A stretch of 43,969 nt of DNA. Source: Mycolicibacter kumamotonensis (GTDB taxonomy: Bacteria; Actinomycetota; Actinomycetes; Mycobacteriales; Mycobacteriaceae). Position numbers and translations under genes: made by a program. The stretch is from contig NZ_MVHU01000036.1 in the NCBI RefSeq assembly GCF_002086285.1, forward strand, positions 1 to 43,969, given 5' to 3'. The notes beneath the pieces are model-generated. The model was not told the origin of the DNA. It was given only the letters and a program-made list of their open reading frames with translations, and searched no databases. Below, piece after piece: positions 8,322 to 16,099 of this stretch. Every line of letters begins with the position of its first letter. Position 1 is the first letter of the stretch.

Positions 8322-8983
8322 CGAGGCCCATGACACGTCCCACGAAGCGGTATTCCTACCTCGACGACGGCCCGGCCATCTACCTCGAATCGTTCGCGAC
8401 CATCCGCCGCGAATCCGACCTGTCTCACATCCCCGCGAACGCCGAGCGGCTCGCGGTGCGAATGATCCACGGTGCCGGCCAGACCGACGTCGCCAAGGAC
8501 CTGTTGATTCACCCCGACGCGGTGCCCGCCGGGCGGGCCGCACTCGACGGCGGGGCACCGATCCTCTGCGATGCCCGGATGGTGGCGGTCGGGGTGACCG
8601 CCGGGCGGCTGCCCGCCGGCAACGAAGTGCGCTGCTACCTGCGCGACGAACGCGTTCCGGCGCTGGCGCAGGACTGGGGCACCACCCGTTCGGCGGCGGC
8701 GGTCTCGCTGTGGGAGCCCGAACTGGCCGGCGCCGTCGTCGCGATCGGCAACGCCCCCACCGCGCTCTTTCATCTACTGGAGCTGATCCTGGACGGCGGG
8801 CCACGCCCGGCGGTGATCGTCGGCTGCCCGGTGGGGTTCATCGGCGCCGCCGAGTCCAAGGAGGCGTTGGCCGCCCTGCACGAGCACGGCATCGACATCC
8901 CGTTCGTGACCGTGCGCGGCCGGCGCGGTGGGTCGGCCATCACCTCGTCGGCGTTGAACGCCCTGGCCTCGGATACCGAATGA
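8318..8983 (+). CDS. cobH: Precorrin-8X methylmutase
   Basis: Moves the C11 methyl group to C12, turning precorrin-8X into hydrogenobyrinate. The protein is 221 residues from GTG 8318, which has AGGAGA (8305-8310) at a good distance; ATG 8330 is an alternative. Family marks are YLDDGPAIYLESFATIR, the catalytic-His segment RMIHGAGQTDVAKDL, ILCDARMVAVGV and PAVIVGCPVGFIGAAESKE. It overlaps cobG and cobIJ by four bases each, so the three are translationally coupled. Confidence 0.95.
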   Translation: MTRPMTRPTKRYSYLDDGPAIYLESFATIRRESDLSHIPANAERLAVRMIHGAGQTDVAKDLLIHPDAVPAGRAALDGGAPILCDARMVAVGVTAGRLPAGNEVRCYLRDERVPALAQDWGTTRSAAAVSLWEPELAGAVVAIGNAPTALFHLLELILDGGPRPAVIVGCPVGFIGAAESKEALAALHEHGIDIPFVTVRGRRGGSAITSSALNALASDTE

Positions 8984-10500
8984 CAGACACAGCCGGCCGT
9001 TTTTATGGCGTGGGCCTGGGCCCCGGTGACCCGGAGCTGATCACCCGCAAGGCAGCCCGGATCATCGCCGACGCCGACGTGGTCGCCTACCACGCCGGGG
9101 TCAACAAGGCCTCGTATGCGCGCACCATCGCCGCCGACCTGATCCGAGCCGGCGTGACCGAAGAGGAGCTGCGTTACCCGGTCACCACCGGGGTCACCGA
9201 CCACCCCGGCGGCTATGCCGGGGCGCTCGCCGACTTCTACGAGCAGTCCGCCGCCCGGCTGGCCGCCCACCTGGACGCGGGCCGCACCGTGGCGCTGCTG
9301 ACCGAGGGCGATCCGCTGTTCTACGGCTCGTTCATGTACATGCACGACCGGCTTTCGGCGCGTTTCGACACCGAGATCATTCCCGGCGTACCGGCTTTCA
9401 GCGCCGCCACCGCAGCGCTCGGGATGCCGCTGGTGCGCCAGACCGATGTGCTGACCGTGCTGCCGGGCACCTTGGGCGAGCATGAGCTGGCGATGCGGCT
9501 GGCCGACACCGACGGCGCCATCATCATGAAACTGGGCCGCACCTTCCCGGCCGTGCGCCGGGCGCTGGCCGCCGCGGGCCGGTTGGAGCACGCCTACTAC
9601 GTCGAGCGGGCCAGTCACCCGCAGCAGCGCTGGCTGCCCGTCGCCGAGGTGGAGGAAGCCAGCGTCCCCTACCTGTCGCTGATCGTGGTCGACGGGGATT
9701 CCCGCAACGGTCAGCGCTCCCGGACACCGGCCGACCAGACCGCCGCTGTCGTGGAGCCGGTGCATGCTACCGCCGAACTTCTCGTGGTCGGCCTCGGTCC
9801 GGGCCCGGAAGGCTGGCTCACCGGCGAGGCCGCCGCGGCGCTGGGCGCCGTCGACCACATCGTGGGCTACGGACCCTACCTCGCGCGGATTCCACAGCGG
9901 GCCGGGTTGCAGCGGCACTCCTCAGGCAACACCGTCGAATTGGACCGGGCCCGTTTCGCACTGGATCTGGCCGCACGCGGCGAGAAGGTGGCGCTGGTCT
10001 CCGGCGGGGATGCGGGAGTATTCGGTATGGCCTCGGCGGTGTTCGAGGCGGCCGAAGACGAGCGTTATCACCATATTTCGGTGCGGGTGCTGCCCGGGGT
10101 CTCGGCGGTGCAGGCGGTGGCGGCGGCGGCCGGCGCTCCGATCGGTGCCGATTTCGCGGTGCTGAGCCTGTCGGACCGGCTCAAGCCGTGGGCCGTGATC
10201 GAGGCCCGGCTACGGGCTATCGCCGATGCCGATCTGGTGCTGGCGATCTACAACCCGGCGTCACGCGCCCGGCCCGACCAGATCGCGATGGCCCGCAAAG
10301 TGTTGCTGGAGCACCGCGACCCGCAGACGGTGGTGGTGGTCGGGCGCGACATCGGCCGCGCCGAGCAGTCGTTGGCCGTGACCACGCTGGGCGATCTGGA
10401 CACCGACGCGATCGACATGAAATGTCTTGTCCTGGTGGGGGCATCGTCCACGCGGGTCAACGGCTCGGGTCAGGTTTGGACGCCGCGATGGGTTCGCTGA
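8980..10500 (+). CDS. cobIJ: Bifunctional precorrin-2 C20- / precorrin-3B C17-methyltransferase
   Basis: A fusion of two SAM-dependent methyltransferases, 506 residues. The CobI part (about 1-245) starts with FYGVGLGPGDPELITRKAAR and contains LTEGDPLFYGSFMYMHDRL and IIPGVPAFSAATAALG. The CobJ part (from about 265) starts with LLVVGLGPGPEGWLTGEAAA, with GYGPYL, LVSGGDAGVFGMASAVFE and ISVRVLPGVSAVQAVAAAAG. CobI makes precorrin-3A and CobJ performs ring contraction to precorrin-4. M. tuberculosis also has this fusion (Rv2066). ATG 8980 overlaps the cobH stop; the frame is open further upstream but without similarity. The 3' end overlaps cobM by 13 bases. Confidence 0.95.
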   Translation: MTDTAGRFYGVGLGPGDPELITRKAARIIADADVVAYHAGVNKASYARTIAADLIRAGVTEEELRYPVTTGVTDHPGGYAGALADFYEQSAARLAAHLDAGRTVALLTEGDPLFYGSFMYMHDRLSARFDTEIIPGVPAFSAATAALGMPLVRQTDVLTVLPGTLGEHELAMRLADTDGAIIMKLGRTFPAVRRALAAAGRLEHAYYVERASHPQQRWLPVAEVEEASVPYLSLIVVDGDSRNGQRSRTPADQTAAVVEPVHATAELLVVGLGPGPEGWLTGEAAAALGAVDHIVGYGPYLARIPQRAGLQRHSSGNTVELDRARFALDLAARGEKVALVSGGDAGVFGMASAVFEAAEDERYHHISVRVLPGVSAVQAVAAAAGAPIGADFAVLSLSDRLKPWAVIEARLRAIADADLVLAIYNPASRARPDQIAMARKVLLEHRDPQTVVVVGRDIGRAEQSLAVTTLGDLDTDAIDMKCLVLVGASSTRVNGSGQVWTPRWVR

Positions 10501-11258
10501 CGGTTCACTTCGTCGGCGCCGGGCCGGGGGCCGCCGATCTGCTGACCGTGCGTGCCGCGCGACTACTGGCCGACGCCGACGTGGTGCTCTACCCGGGCAG
10601 CTACCTGGACCCGGGTGTTCTTGAACAATGCTCCAGCACAGCAGAATTCGTCGACACCGCCGATCTGGACCTGGATGCGATCGTGGGCCGCATCGTCGCG
10701 GCCCAGCGGGCCGGTCGGCGGGTGGTGCGATTGGTGTCAGGCGATCCGTCGCTCTACAGCGCGGTCTTCGAACAGACCCGGCGGCTCGATGCGGCGGGAG
10801 TGCCGTGGGACATCACTCCCGGGGTGCCGGCCTATGCGGCGGCGGCCGCCGTGCTGGGCCGCGAGCTCACGGTTCCGCTGGTGACGCAGTCGGTGGTGCT
10901 GACCCGGGTCCAGGCCGCCTCCACCGCGATGCCACCGCGCGAATCGCTGGGCGCGTTCGCCGCCACCGGGGCCACCCTGGCGCTGCACCTGGCGATCACC
11001 CGGACCCGAGAACTGATGAGCGAACTCGAGTCCGGATACGGGGCGGACTGCCCGGTCGCGGTGGTCTACCGCGCCTCGCAGCCCGACCAACTGGTGTTGC
11101 GCGGGACGGTCGCAGACATCGCCGATGTGGTGGAGACCGCAGGATTACGTTCGGCCGCGGTCATTCTGGTGGGCCGGGCGGTCGCGGCTCTGCCCGATCC
11201 GTGTGCCGGCGAGAGCCACCTCTACGACCCGGCGCGGGACCGGTCACCAGGCGGCTAG
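10488..11258 (+). CDS. cobM: Precorrin-4 C11-methyltransferase
   Basis: SAM-dependent methyltransferase of 256 residues that methylates C11 of precorrin-4. Motifs are VHFVGAGPGAADLLTVRAAR, VVLYPGSYLDPGVLEQC, VRLVSGDPSLYSAVFEQTRR, ITPGVPAYAAAAAVLG and the terminal ILVGRAVAA. ATG 10488 gives the correct N-terminus and lies inside the end of cobIJ. It is the last gene of the plus-strand cobG-H-IJ-M operon and is convergent with cobL, from which it is separated by an 85-base spacer with a strong hairpin. Confidence 0.95.
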   Translation: MGSLTVHFVGAGPGAADLLTVRAARLLADADVVLYPGSYLDPGVLEQCSSTAEFVDTADLDLDAIVGRIVAAQRAGRRVVRLVSGDPSLYSAVFEQTRRLDAAGVPWDITPGVPAYAAAAAVLGRELTVPLVTQSVVLTRVQAASTAMPPRESLGAFAATGATLALHLAITRTRELMSELESGYGADCPVAVVYRASQPDQLVLRGTVADIADVVETAGLRSAAVILVGRAVAALPDPCAGESHLYDPARDRSPGG

Positions 11259-11277
11259 TAGTCGGCCACTGGCGCGT

Positions 11278-11333
11278 CGAGCGTGTAATCACTGCGAAAA
11301 ATCGTGCGAGATCTCGCAGGGAGTACACGCTCG
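11278..11333. terminator. Nested hairpin between convergent cobM and cobL
   Basis: CGAGCGTGTA (11278-11287) pairs with TACACGCTCG (11324-11333). Inside this stem, CTGCGA (11292-11297) pairs with TCGCAG (11314-11319), and TGCGAGATCTCGCA (11305-11318) is itself a 14-base palindrome. It lies between two 3' ends and is symmetrical, so it may stop transcription from both sides. No long T-run follows. Confidence 0.6.
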
Positions 11334-11343
11334 GCGGGTCCTG

Positions 11344-12546
11344 TTACGTCGTGAGCGCCCACTGGGTGACCGCCCGCGCGGGCCTCCAGCCGGTGAAGGA
11401 GCCCAGCGGGCCGGCGTGTTCGACCTGGATGCGGGTCAGCTCGCCGCCGTGGGCGCGGTAGGCCGCCACCAGCAGCGTCTCGGTTTCCAGCGTGACACCG
11501 TGGGCGACCAGTCGCCCACCGGGCCGTAGCCGGGTCAGGCACGCGTCGAGTACCCCGGGCCGGCTCAGCCCGCCGCCGACGAAGACGGCGTCCGGCGCGG
11601 GCAGATCTGCCAGCACCTGCGGCGCCGCGCCGCAGACCACCCGCAGTGCGGGCACCCCGAGGTTCCGGGCGTTATCCGAGATGCGCTGCGCCCTGGTCTG
11701 ATTCGCCTCGACCGCGATGGCCCGGCAGCTCAGGTGGGCACGCATCCACTCGATGCCGACCGAGCCGGCGCCAGCGCCGACATCCCACAGCAGCTGTCCG
11801 GGCGCCGGAGACAGCCGCGCCAGCGCGGAGGCCCGCAGGTCGCGTTTGGTGAGTTGCCCGTCGTGGTCGTAGGCCTGGTCGGGCAAGCCGGGCACCCACC
11901 CCCGGCCCGACCCCGGCGGGCAGGCCAGCTCCAAGGCGACGATGTTGAGCCGCGGCATGTCGCCGGTGAACGTCTCGGCGGTGAAGTCCGCCCTCGACTC
12001 GGCCTCGCCGCCCAGGTCACCGAGAACCGTCATCCGGCTGGGCCCGTAGCCGCGCTCGATCAGCAGGGCCGCGAGCTGCGCGGGTGTCGTCTCATCGGCA
12101 GAGAGCACCAGCACCCGCCGGCCCTGCGCCAGCTCGCGCAGTACCGCATGAACGTCGCCGGCCCTGATGACCGCCGCCGACTCGGCCGGCCACCCCAGCC
12201 GGGCCCGGGCCAGCGCTACCGAGGAGACCGCCGGGACCACGGTGACGTGATCGGCGCCCAGCAGCGCGATCAGCGTGCTGCCCACACCCGACAGCAGCGG
12301 ATCGCCGGAGGCCAGCGCTACCACCTGCCGCCCGCTCAGGCCGTCGAGCAGCTCCACCAGCCCCGCCCGCAGCGGCGAAGGCCAGGTGTGTCGCTGTTGG
12401 CCGTCGACCGCCGGCAACAGTGTCAGGTGGCGGGGTGCACCGATCACCACGTCAGCGGCCGCGAGGGCCGCCCGCGCCGCGGCGCTGAGCCCGGCCCAGC
12501 CGTCGGCGCCGATGCCGATGACCACGAGACGTTCGGCGGCGGGCAC
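11344..12546 (-). CDS. cobL: Precorrin-6Y C5,15-methyltransferase (decarboxylating)
   Basis: A 400-residue bifunctional enzyme that methylates C5 and C15 and decarboxylates the acetate side chain to give precorrin-8X. The CbiE-like N-terminal half has LVVIGIGADGWAGLSAAARA, VVIGAPRHLTLLP and VVALASGDPLLSGVG. The CbiT-like C-terminal half starts near LTKRDLRASALARLSPAPG and has the SAM loop LLWDVGAGAGSVGIEW and DAVFVGGGL. The start is GTG 12546. It lies 14 bases behind the dienelactone-hydrolase-like gene, so the two are probably co-transcribed. Confidence 0.95.
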   Translation of the reverse strand: MPAAERLVVIGIGADGWAGLSAAARAALAAADVVIGAPRHLTLLPAVDGQQRHTWPSPLRAGLVELLDGLSGRQVVALASGDPLLSGVGSTLIALLGADHVTVVPAVSSVALARARLGWPAESAAVIRAGDVHAVLRELAQGRRVLVLSADETTPAQLAALLIERGYGPSRMTVLGDLGGEAESRADFTAETFTGDMPRLNIVALELACPPGSGRGWVPGLPDQAYDHDGQLTKRDLRASALARLSPAPGQLLWDVGAGAGSVGIEWMRAHLSCRAIAVEANQTRAQRISDNARNLGVPALRVVCGAAPQVLADLPAPDAVFVGGGLSRPGVLDACLTRLRPGGRLVAHGVTLETETLLVAAYRAHGGELTRIQVEHAGPLGSFTGWRPARAVTQWALTT

Positions 12547-12560
12547 AGCGGCGATCGTAG

Positions 12561-13358
12561 CTAGGTCAAGCGTTCGGTGAGGAACTGCACCACCCGCTTG
12601 CGCGCCTCGTAGGCGGGGTGGCCGTCGACCTCACGGACCTGATCGGTGAGCACCGAGTGCGCCATCCGGGACAGGCCGTGCGGGTTGCCCGGCGAGGAGT
12701 CGATCTCGATCACCTCGAAGGCGTCCCCGAGCCGCGCCTTCAGCGTCTGGAACCGGTCGCCGGGGGCCATCTTGTCCTCGCTGAACCGCAGGCCCAGCGC
12801 GCACAGCCCATCGTTGGCGGCGCGGTCGGCGACCACGCCCAACTCGACCTCGGAGAGCCCCGGGTCGCGGCGGCGGCTGAGCGTCAGCGGGATCGGCACG
12901 GACGGTTGGCTGAGCACCGGGGCCAGTACGGCGTCGTCGACGGCGGCGGCCAGCGCGAAGCCCCCGGTGAAGCACTGGCCGATCACCCCGACGCCCTGGC
13001 CGGGAGTCTTCTCGTTGAGGTCACGGGCCAGCGCCCGCAGGAACTGGGTGACCGGACGCTGTTTGTCGGTGGCGAACGCGGCGAACTCCCGGGTCACGCA
13101 GGCGCGAGCGATCGTCGTCAGCGCGTAGCCGGGTGTGATCGCCTTCCCGGGCCGGCCGAACAGCGAGGGAATCGCCACGGTGAACCCGTTGTCCACCAGG
13201 TGATTTCCCAGGCCCAGCACTCCGGGATGCAATCCCGGGATTTCCGGGATCAGCACCACCCCGGGCCCCTGCCCCTTGCGGTACACATCGTGGGTGAAAC
13301 CCCCTCCGGTGAACGGCTCCGCGATCCATCCGGTCAGGTCTGCTTCGGGTGCAGTCAT
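12561..13358 (-). CDS. Dienelactone hydrolase family protein
   Basis: A 265-residue alpha/beta hydrolase. The nucleophile elbow is GQCFTGGFALAAAV with Cys, typical of dienelactone hydrolases; GVVLIPEIPGLHPGVLGLG is the oxyanion strand, and GNPHGLSRMAHSVLTD carries the likely catalytic His. ATG 13358 has AAAGGA about 10 bases upstream. It is the first gene of the minus-strand pair with cobL and is divergent from the riboswitch-controlled chlID operon. There is no known dienelactone step in cobalamin synthesis, so its role here is unknown. Confidence 0.85.
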   Translation of the reverse strand: MTAPEADLTGWIAEPFTGGGFTHDVYRKGQGPGVVLIPEIPGLHPGVLGLGNHLVDNGFTVAIPSLFGRPGKAITPGYALTTIARACVTREFAAFATDKQRPVTQFLRALARDLNEKTPGQGVGVIGQCFTGGFALAAAVDDAVLAPVLSQPSVPIPLTLSRRRDPGLSEVELGVVADRAANDGLCALGLRFSEDKMAPGDRFQTLKARLGDAFEVIEIDSSPGNPHGLSRMAHSVLTDQVREVDGHPAYEARKRVVQFLTERLT

Positions 13359-13383
13359 CTCTGGTTGTCCTTTCGGTCGGTGT

Positions 13384-13389
13384 TAGGGT
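13384..13389 (+). promoter_or_regulatory. Candidate -10 element for the chlID-cobO-cobBC-cobD operon
   Basis: TAGGGT fits the mycobacterial TANNNT -10 pattern and lies just before the riboswitch core, so transcription would start near 13396. The promoter of the cobN riboswitch has a similar TTAGGCT. Confidence 0.45.
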
Positions 13390-13394
13390 ATCGG

Positions 13395-13518
13395 CGCGAA
13401 GTGCCAGGGAAGTCGGTGTGAGTCCGACACAGGCCCGCTACGGTGTTCCGCGGCGCGTTGTGATCGATGCGCCACGGTCAGTCCGAATACCGGCTTCGCG
13501 TTGCCAACACACGTTGGT
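13395..13518 (+). promoter_or_regulatory. Cobalamin riboswitch (compact) upstream of chlID
   Basis: The B12-box core is clear: GCCAGGGAAGTCGGTGTGAG then TCCGACACAGGCCCGC, matching the riboswitch pattern GGAA-CCGGTG-GA-TCCGG-CCCGC. The 3' conserved strand appears as GGTCAGTCCGAATACCGGC (about 13476-13494). A small hairpin, CCAAC-ACAC-GTTGG (13504-13517), lies close to the ribosome site and may be the expression platform. It lacks the long 3' half seen in the other three elements. Binding of cobalamin is expected to repress the operon. Confidence 0.85.
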
Positions 13519-13538
13519 CATCACGAGCGGAGCCTCAC

Positions 13539-15485
13539 ATGCAACAGCTGTACCCGTTCCCCGCCGTCCTCGGCGGCGACCCGGACGCCCCGGGCGGCCT
13601 CGACGACATGGCGCTGGCGCTTGTACTCAGCGCGATCTCCCCCGGCATCGGCGGGGTGCTCATCCGCGGCGAGAAGGGCACCGCCAAGTCGACGCTGGTA
13701 CGCGCGCTGGCCCAGGTACTGCCACCCATCGACGTGGTGGCCGGCGACCGGTTCTCCTCCGACCCCACCGAGGCCGACCCGCTCTCCCCCGACGGCCCGT
13801 TCCCCGCCGGCACCGCCGTCCAGACCCGCCCGGTGCGGCTGGTGGAGCTTCCGGTCGGCGCCACCGAGGACCGGGTGGTCGGGTCGATCCACCTGGAGCG
13901 CGCGCTGGGCGCCGGCGTGGTCGAATTCGAGCCGGGGCTGCTGGCCCGCGCCAACCGCGGCATCCTCTACGTCGACGAGGTCAACCTGCTCGCCGACCAC
14001 CTGGTCGATCTGCTGCTGGACGCCGCCGCGATGGGGCGGCTGACCGTCGAACGCGACGGGGTTTCGGTCACCCACGCCGCCCGCTTCGTGATCGTCGGGA
14101 CGATGAACCCCGAGGAAGGCGAGTTGCGCCCGCAACTTCTCGACCGCTTCGGGCTCACCGTTGACGTGTCCGCGCCGCGCGATCCGGCGTTGCGCGCCGA
14201 GGCGGTACGACGCCGGCTGGCCTTCGACGCCGAACCCGAAACCTTCGTGCGCGCCTACGCCGCGGCCGAGGAACGGCTGCGGGCCCGGATCCGTCAAGCG
14301 CAGGAACTGCTGCCGCAGGTGCTGCTGACCGACGCCGCGCTGGTCAAAATCGGTGAGATCTGCGCGGCATTCGAGGTGGACGGGCTGCGCGGTGACATCG
14401 TCTGTGCCCGCACCGCGGTCGCCCACGCGGCCTGGCAGGGCCGCGACACCGTCAACATCTCCGATCTGCGGGTCGCCGCCCGGCTGGCACTGCCGCATCG
14501 ACGGCGGCGCAAGCCATTTGACGCCCCCGATCTCGACGAGACCGAGCTGGACGAACTGCTGCCGCCGGAGGATTCCGGGCCCGAGCCCGACCCCGAACCC
14601 GATGGTCCGCCGGACGGCGGTAACGCCGCACCGCCCGAGGAGGACGGCCCGGCGCCGGCCAAACCGGGCCCCACCTCGACAGTTGGTGCCGACTCCCCTT
14701 ACCGCGCACGGCTTTTCACCGTCGCCGGGGTCGGAGCGGGCCGTTCCGGCCGACGCAGCCGTGCCCGCACGAGTACCGGACGCCGGGTGGGTGCCACCGC
14801 GGCGACTACCAGCGGCGGGCTGCACCTGTTCGAGACACTGCGGGCCGCTGCACCGCATCAGGGCGGCCGCGGCCGGATTGGTGGCCGGATGATTGTGCGG
14901 CCGGAGGATCTTCGCCGCGCCGTCCGGGAGGGCCGGGAGGCCAACCTGGTGCTGTTCGTCGTCGACACCTCCGGGTCGATGGCCGCCGCCGAGCGGATGC
15001 GCCACGTCAAGACCGCGATCATCTCGCTGCTGCTGGATGCCTACCGGCGCCGGGACCGGGTCGCGGTGGTGACGTTCCGCGGCACGCAGGCCGAAGTGGT
15101 GCTGCCCGCGACCGGGTCGGTGGAGATCGCCGCCGCGCGACTCGACGAGGTCGCCGCCGGAGGCCGCACCCCGCTGGCCGAGGGCCTGATCGAAGCCGGC
15201 GAGGTGATCCGCCGGGAACGGCTGCGCGACCCGGCCTGCCGCCCGCTGCTGGTGGTGCTGACCGACGGTCGGGCCACCGCCGGCGCCGAGCCGGTCGAGC
15301 GGTCCCGCCGCGCCGCGGTTCGCCTTGCCGAACAGGGCTTTTCGGCGGTGGTGGTGGATTGCGAGAGCGGTCGGATGCGGCTCGGTTTGGCGCGTACGCT
15401 CGCCGATCAGCTAAGGGCCGAATACGTCCCGTTGCCGCAGGTGAGTGCCGAGGCGCTGAGCGACATCGTGAAGGGGGCCGCCTGA
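13539..15485 (+). CDS. Fused I/D-type (magnesium or cobalt) chelatase ATPase subunit
   Basis: A 648-residue protein joining a BchI/ChlI-like AAA+ domain with a ChlD-like part. Walker A is GEKGTAKST (residues 44-52), Walker B ILYVDEVNLLADH. An acidic, proline-rich linker follows (LDETELDELLPPEDSG to about residue 385). The C-terminal VWA domain has the MIDAS DTSGSM at 476-481 and a TDG loop (VVLTDGRATAG). ATG 13539 is used, with GAGCGGAG upstream; the frame is open earlier, inside the riboswitch. The homologue in M. tuberculosis is Rv2850c. No cobS or cobT is seen, so this protein may supply the ATPase function for CobN in cobalt insertion; that is inference from context. Confidence 0.88.
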   Translation: MQQLYPFPAVLGGDPDAPGGLDDMALALVLSAISPGIGGVLIRGEKGTAKSTLVRALAQVLPPIDVVAGDRFSSDPTEADPLSPDGPFPAGTAVQTRPVRLVELPVGATEDRVVGSIHLERALGAGVVEFEPGLLARANRGILYVDEVNLLADHLVDLLLDAAAMGRLTVERDGVSVTHAARFVIVGTMNPEEGELRPQLLDRFGLTVDVSAPRDPALRAEAVRRRLAFDAEPETFVRAYAAAEERLRARIRQAQELLPQVLLTDAALVKIGEICAAFEVDGLRGDIVCARTAVAHAAWQGRDTVNISDLRVAARLALPHRRRRKPFDAPDLDETELDELLPPEDSGPEPDPEPDGPPDGGNAAPPEEDGPAPAKPGPTSTVGADSPYRARLFTVAGVGAGRSGRRSRARTSTGRRVGATAATTSGGLHLFETLRAAAPHQGGRGRIGGRMIVRPEDLRRAVREGREANLVLFVVDTSGSMAAAERMRHVKTAIISLLLDAYRRRDRVAVVTFRGTQAEVVLPATGSVEIAAARLDEVAAGGRTPLAEGLIEAGEVIRRERLRDPACRPLLVVLTDGRATAGAEPVERSRRAAVRLAEQGFSAVVVDCESGRMRLGLARTLADQLRAEYVPLPQVSAEALSDIVKGAA

Positions 15486-16099
15486 TGCCGAAGGGACAAC
15501 CGTTGACGGTGCCCGACGACAACCTGACCACCCGCCAGCGTCGCAACCGTCCGCTGCTGATGGTGCATACCGGCGACGGCAAAGGGAAGTCGACCGCCGC
15601 GTTCGGGATGGCGTTGCGCGGCTGGAGTCAGGGCTTCGACATCGGTGTCTTCCAGTTCGTGAAATCGGCCAAGTGGCGCGTCGGCGAGCAGACCGTACTG
15701 GAGCGGCTCGGCGCCCTGCACGACCAGACCGGCGAGGGCGGCCCGGTGCAGTGGCACAAGATGGGCTCAGGGTGGTCGTGGAGCCGCAAGGCCGGTAGCA
15801 CCGAGGATCACGCCGGCGACGCCCTGGCCGGCTGGACCGAGGTGAAACGCCGCCTGGCCGATCAGACCCACGACCTGTACGTGCTGGACGAATTCACCTA
15901 CCCGATCAACTGGGGCTGGGTGGACGTCGACGACGTGGTGGAGACCCTGCGCGGCCGGCCGGGCCACCAGCATGTCGTCATCACCGGTCGCCGCGCTCAT
16001 CCGCAGCTGGTCGAGATCGCCGACCTGGTCACCGAGATGACCAAGATCAAGCATCCGATGGACGTCGGCCAGAAGGGCCAGCGCGGCATCGAATGGTGA
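15485..16099 (+). CDS. cobO: Cob(I)yrinic acid a,c-diamide adenosyltransferase
   Basis: Transfers the adenosyl group from ATP to the reduced cobalt of the corrinoid. The protein has 204 residues, the normal length. The P-loop is HTGDGKGKSTAAFG; other marks are FDIGVFQFVKSAKW, HDLYVLDEFTYPINWGW and HVVITGRRAHPQL. ATG 15485 shares one base with the chlID stop (TGATG). The 3' end overlaps the cobB-cobC gene by seven bases. Confidence 0.96.
   Translation: MPKGQPLTVPDDNLTTRQRRNRPLLMVHTGDGKGKSTAAFGMALRGWSQGFDIGVFQFVKSAKWRVGEQTVLERLGALHDQTGEGGPVQWHKMGSGWSWSRKAGSTEDHAGDALAGWTEVKRRLADQTHDLYVLDEFTYPINWGWVDVDDVVETLRGRPGHQHVVITGRRAHPQLVEIADLVTEMTKIKHPMDVGQKGQRGIEW

Noticed and set aside
13521..15005. 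Minus-strand open frame over the chelatase gene
   Set aside because: Antisense shadow; the plus strand has clear Walker and MIDAS motifs.
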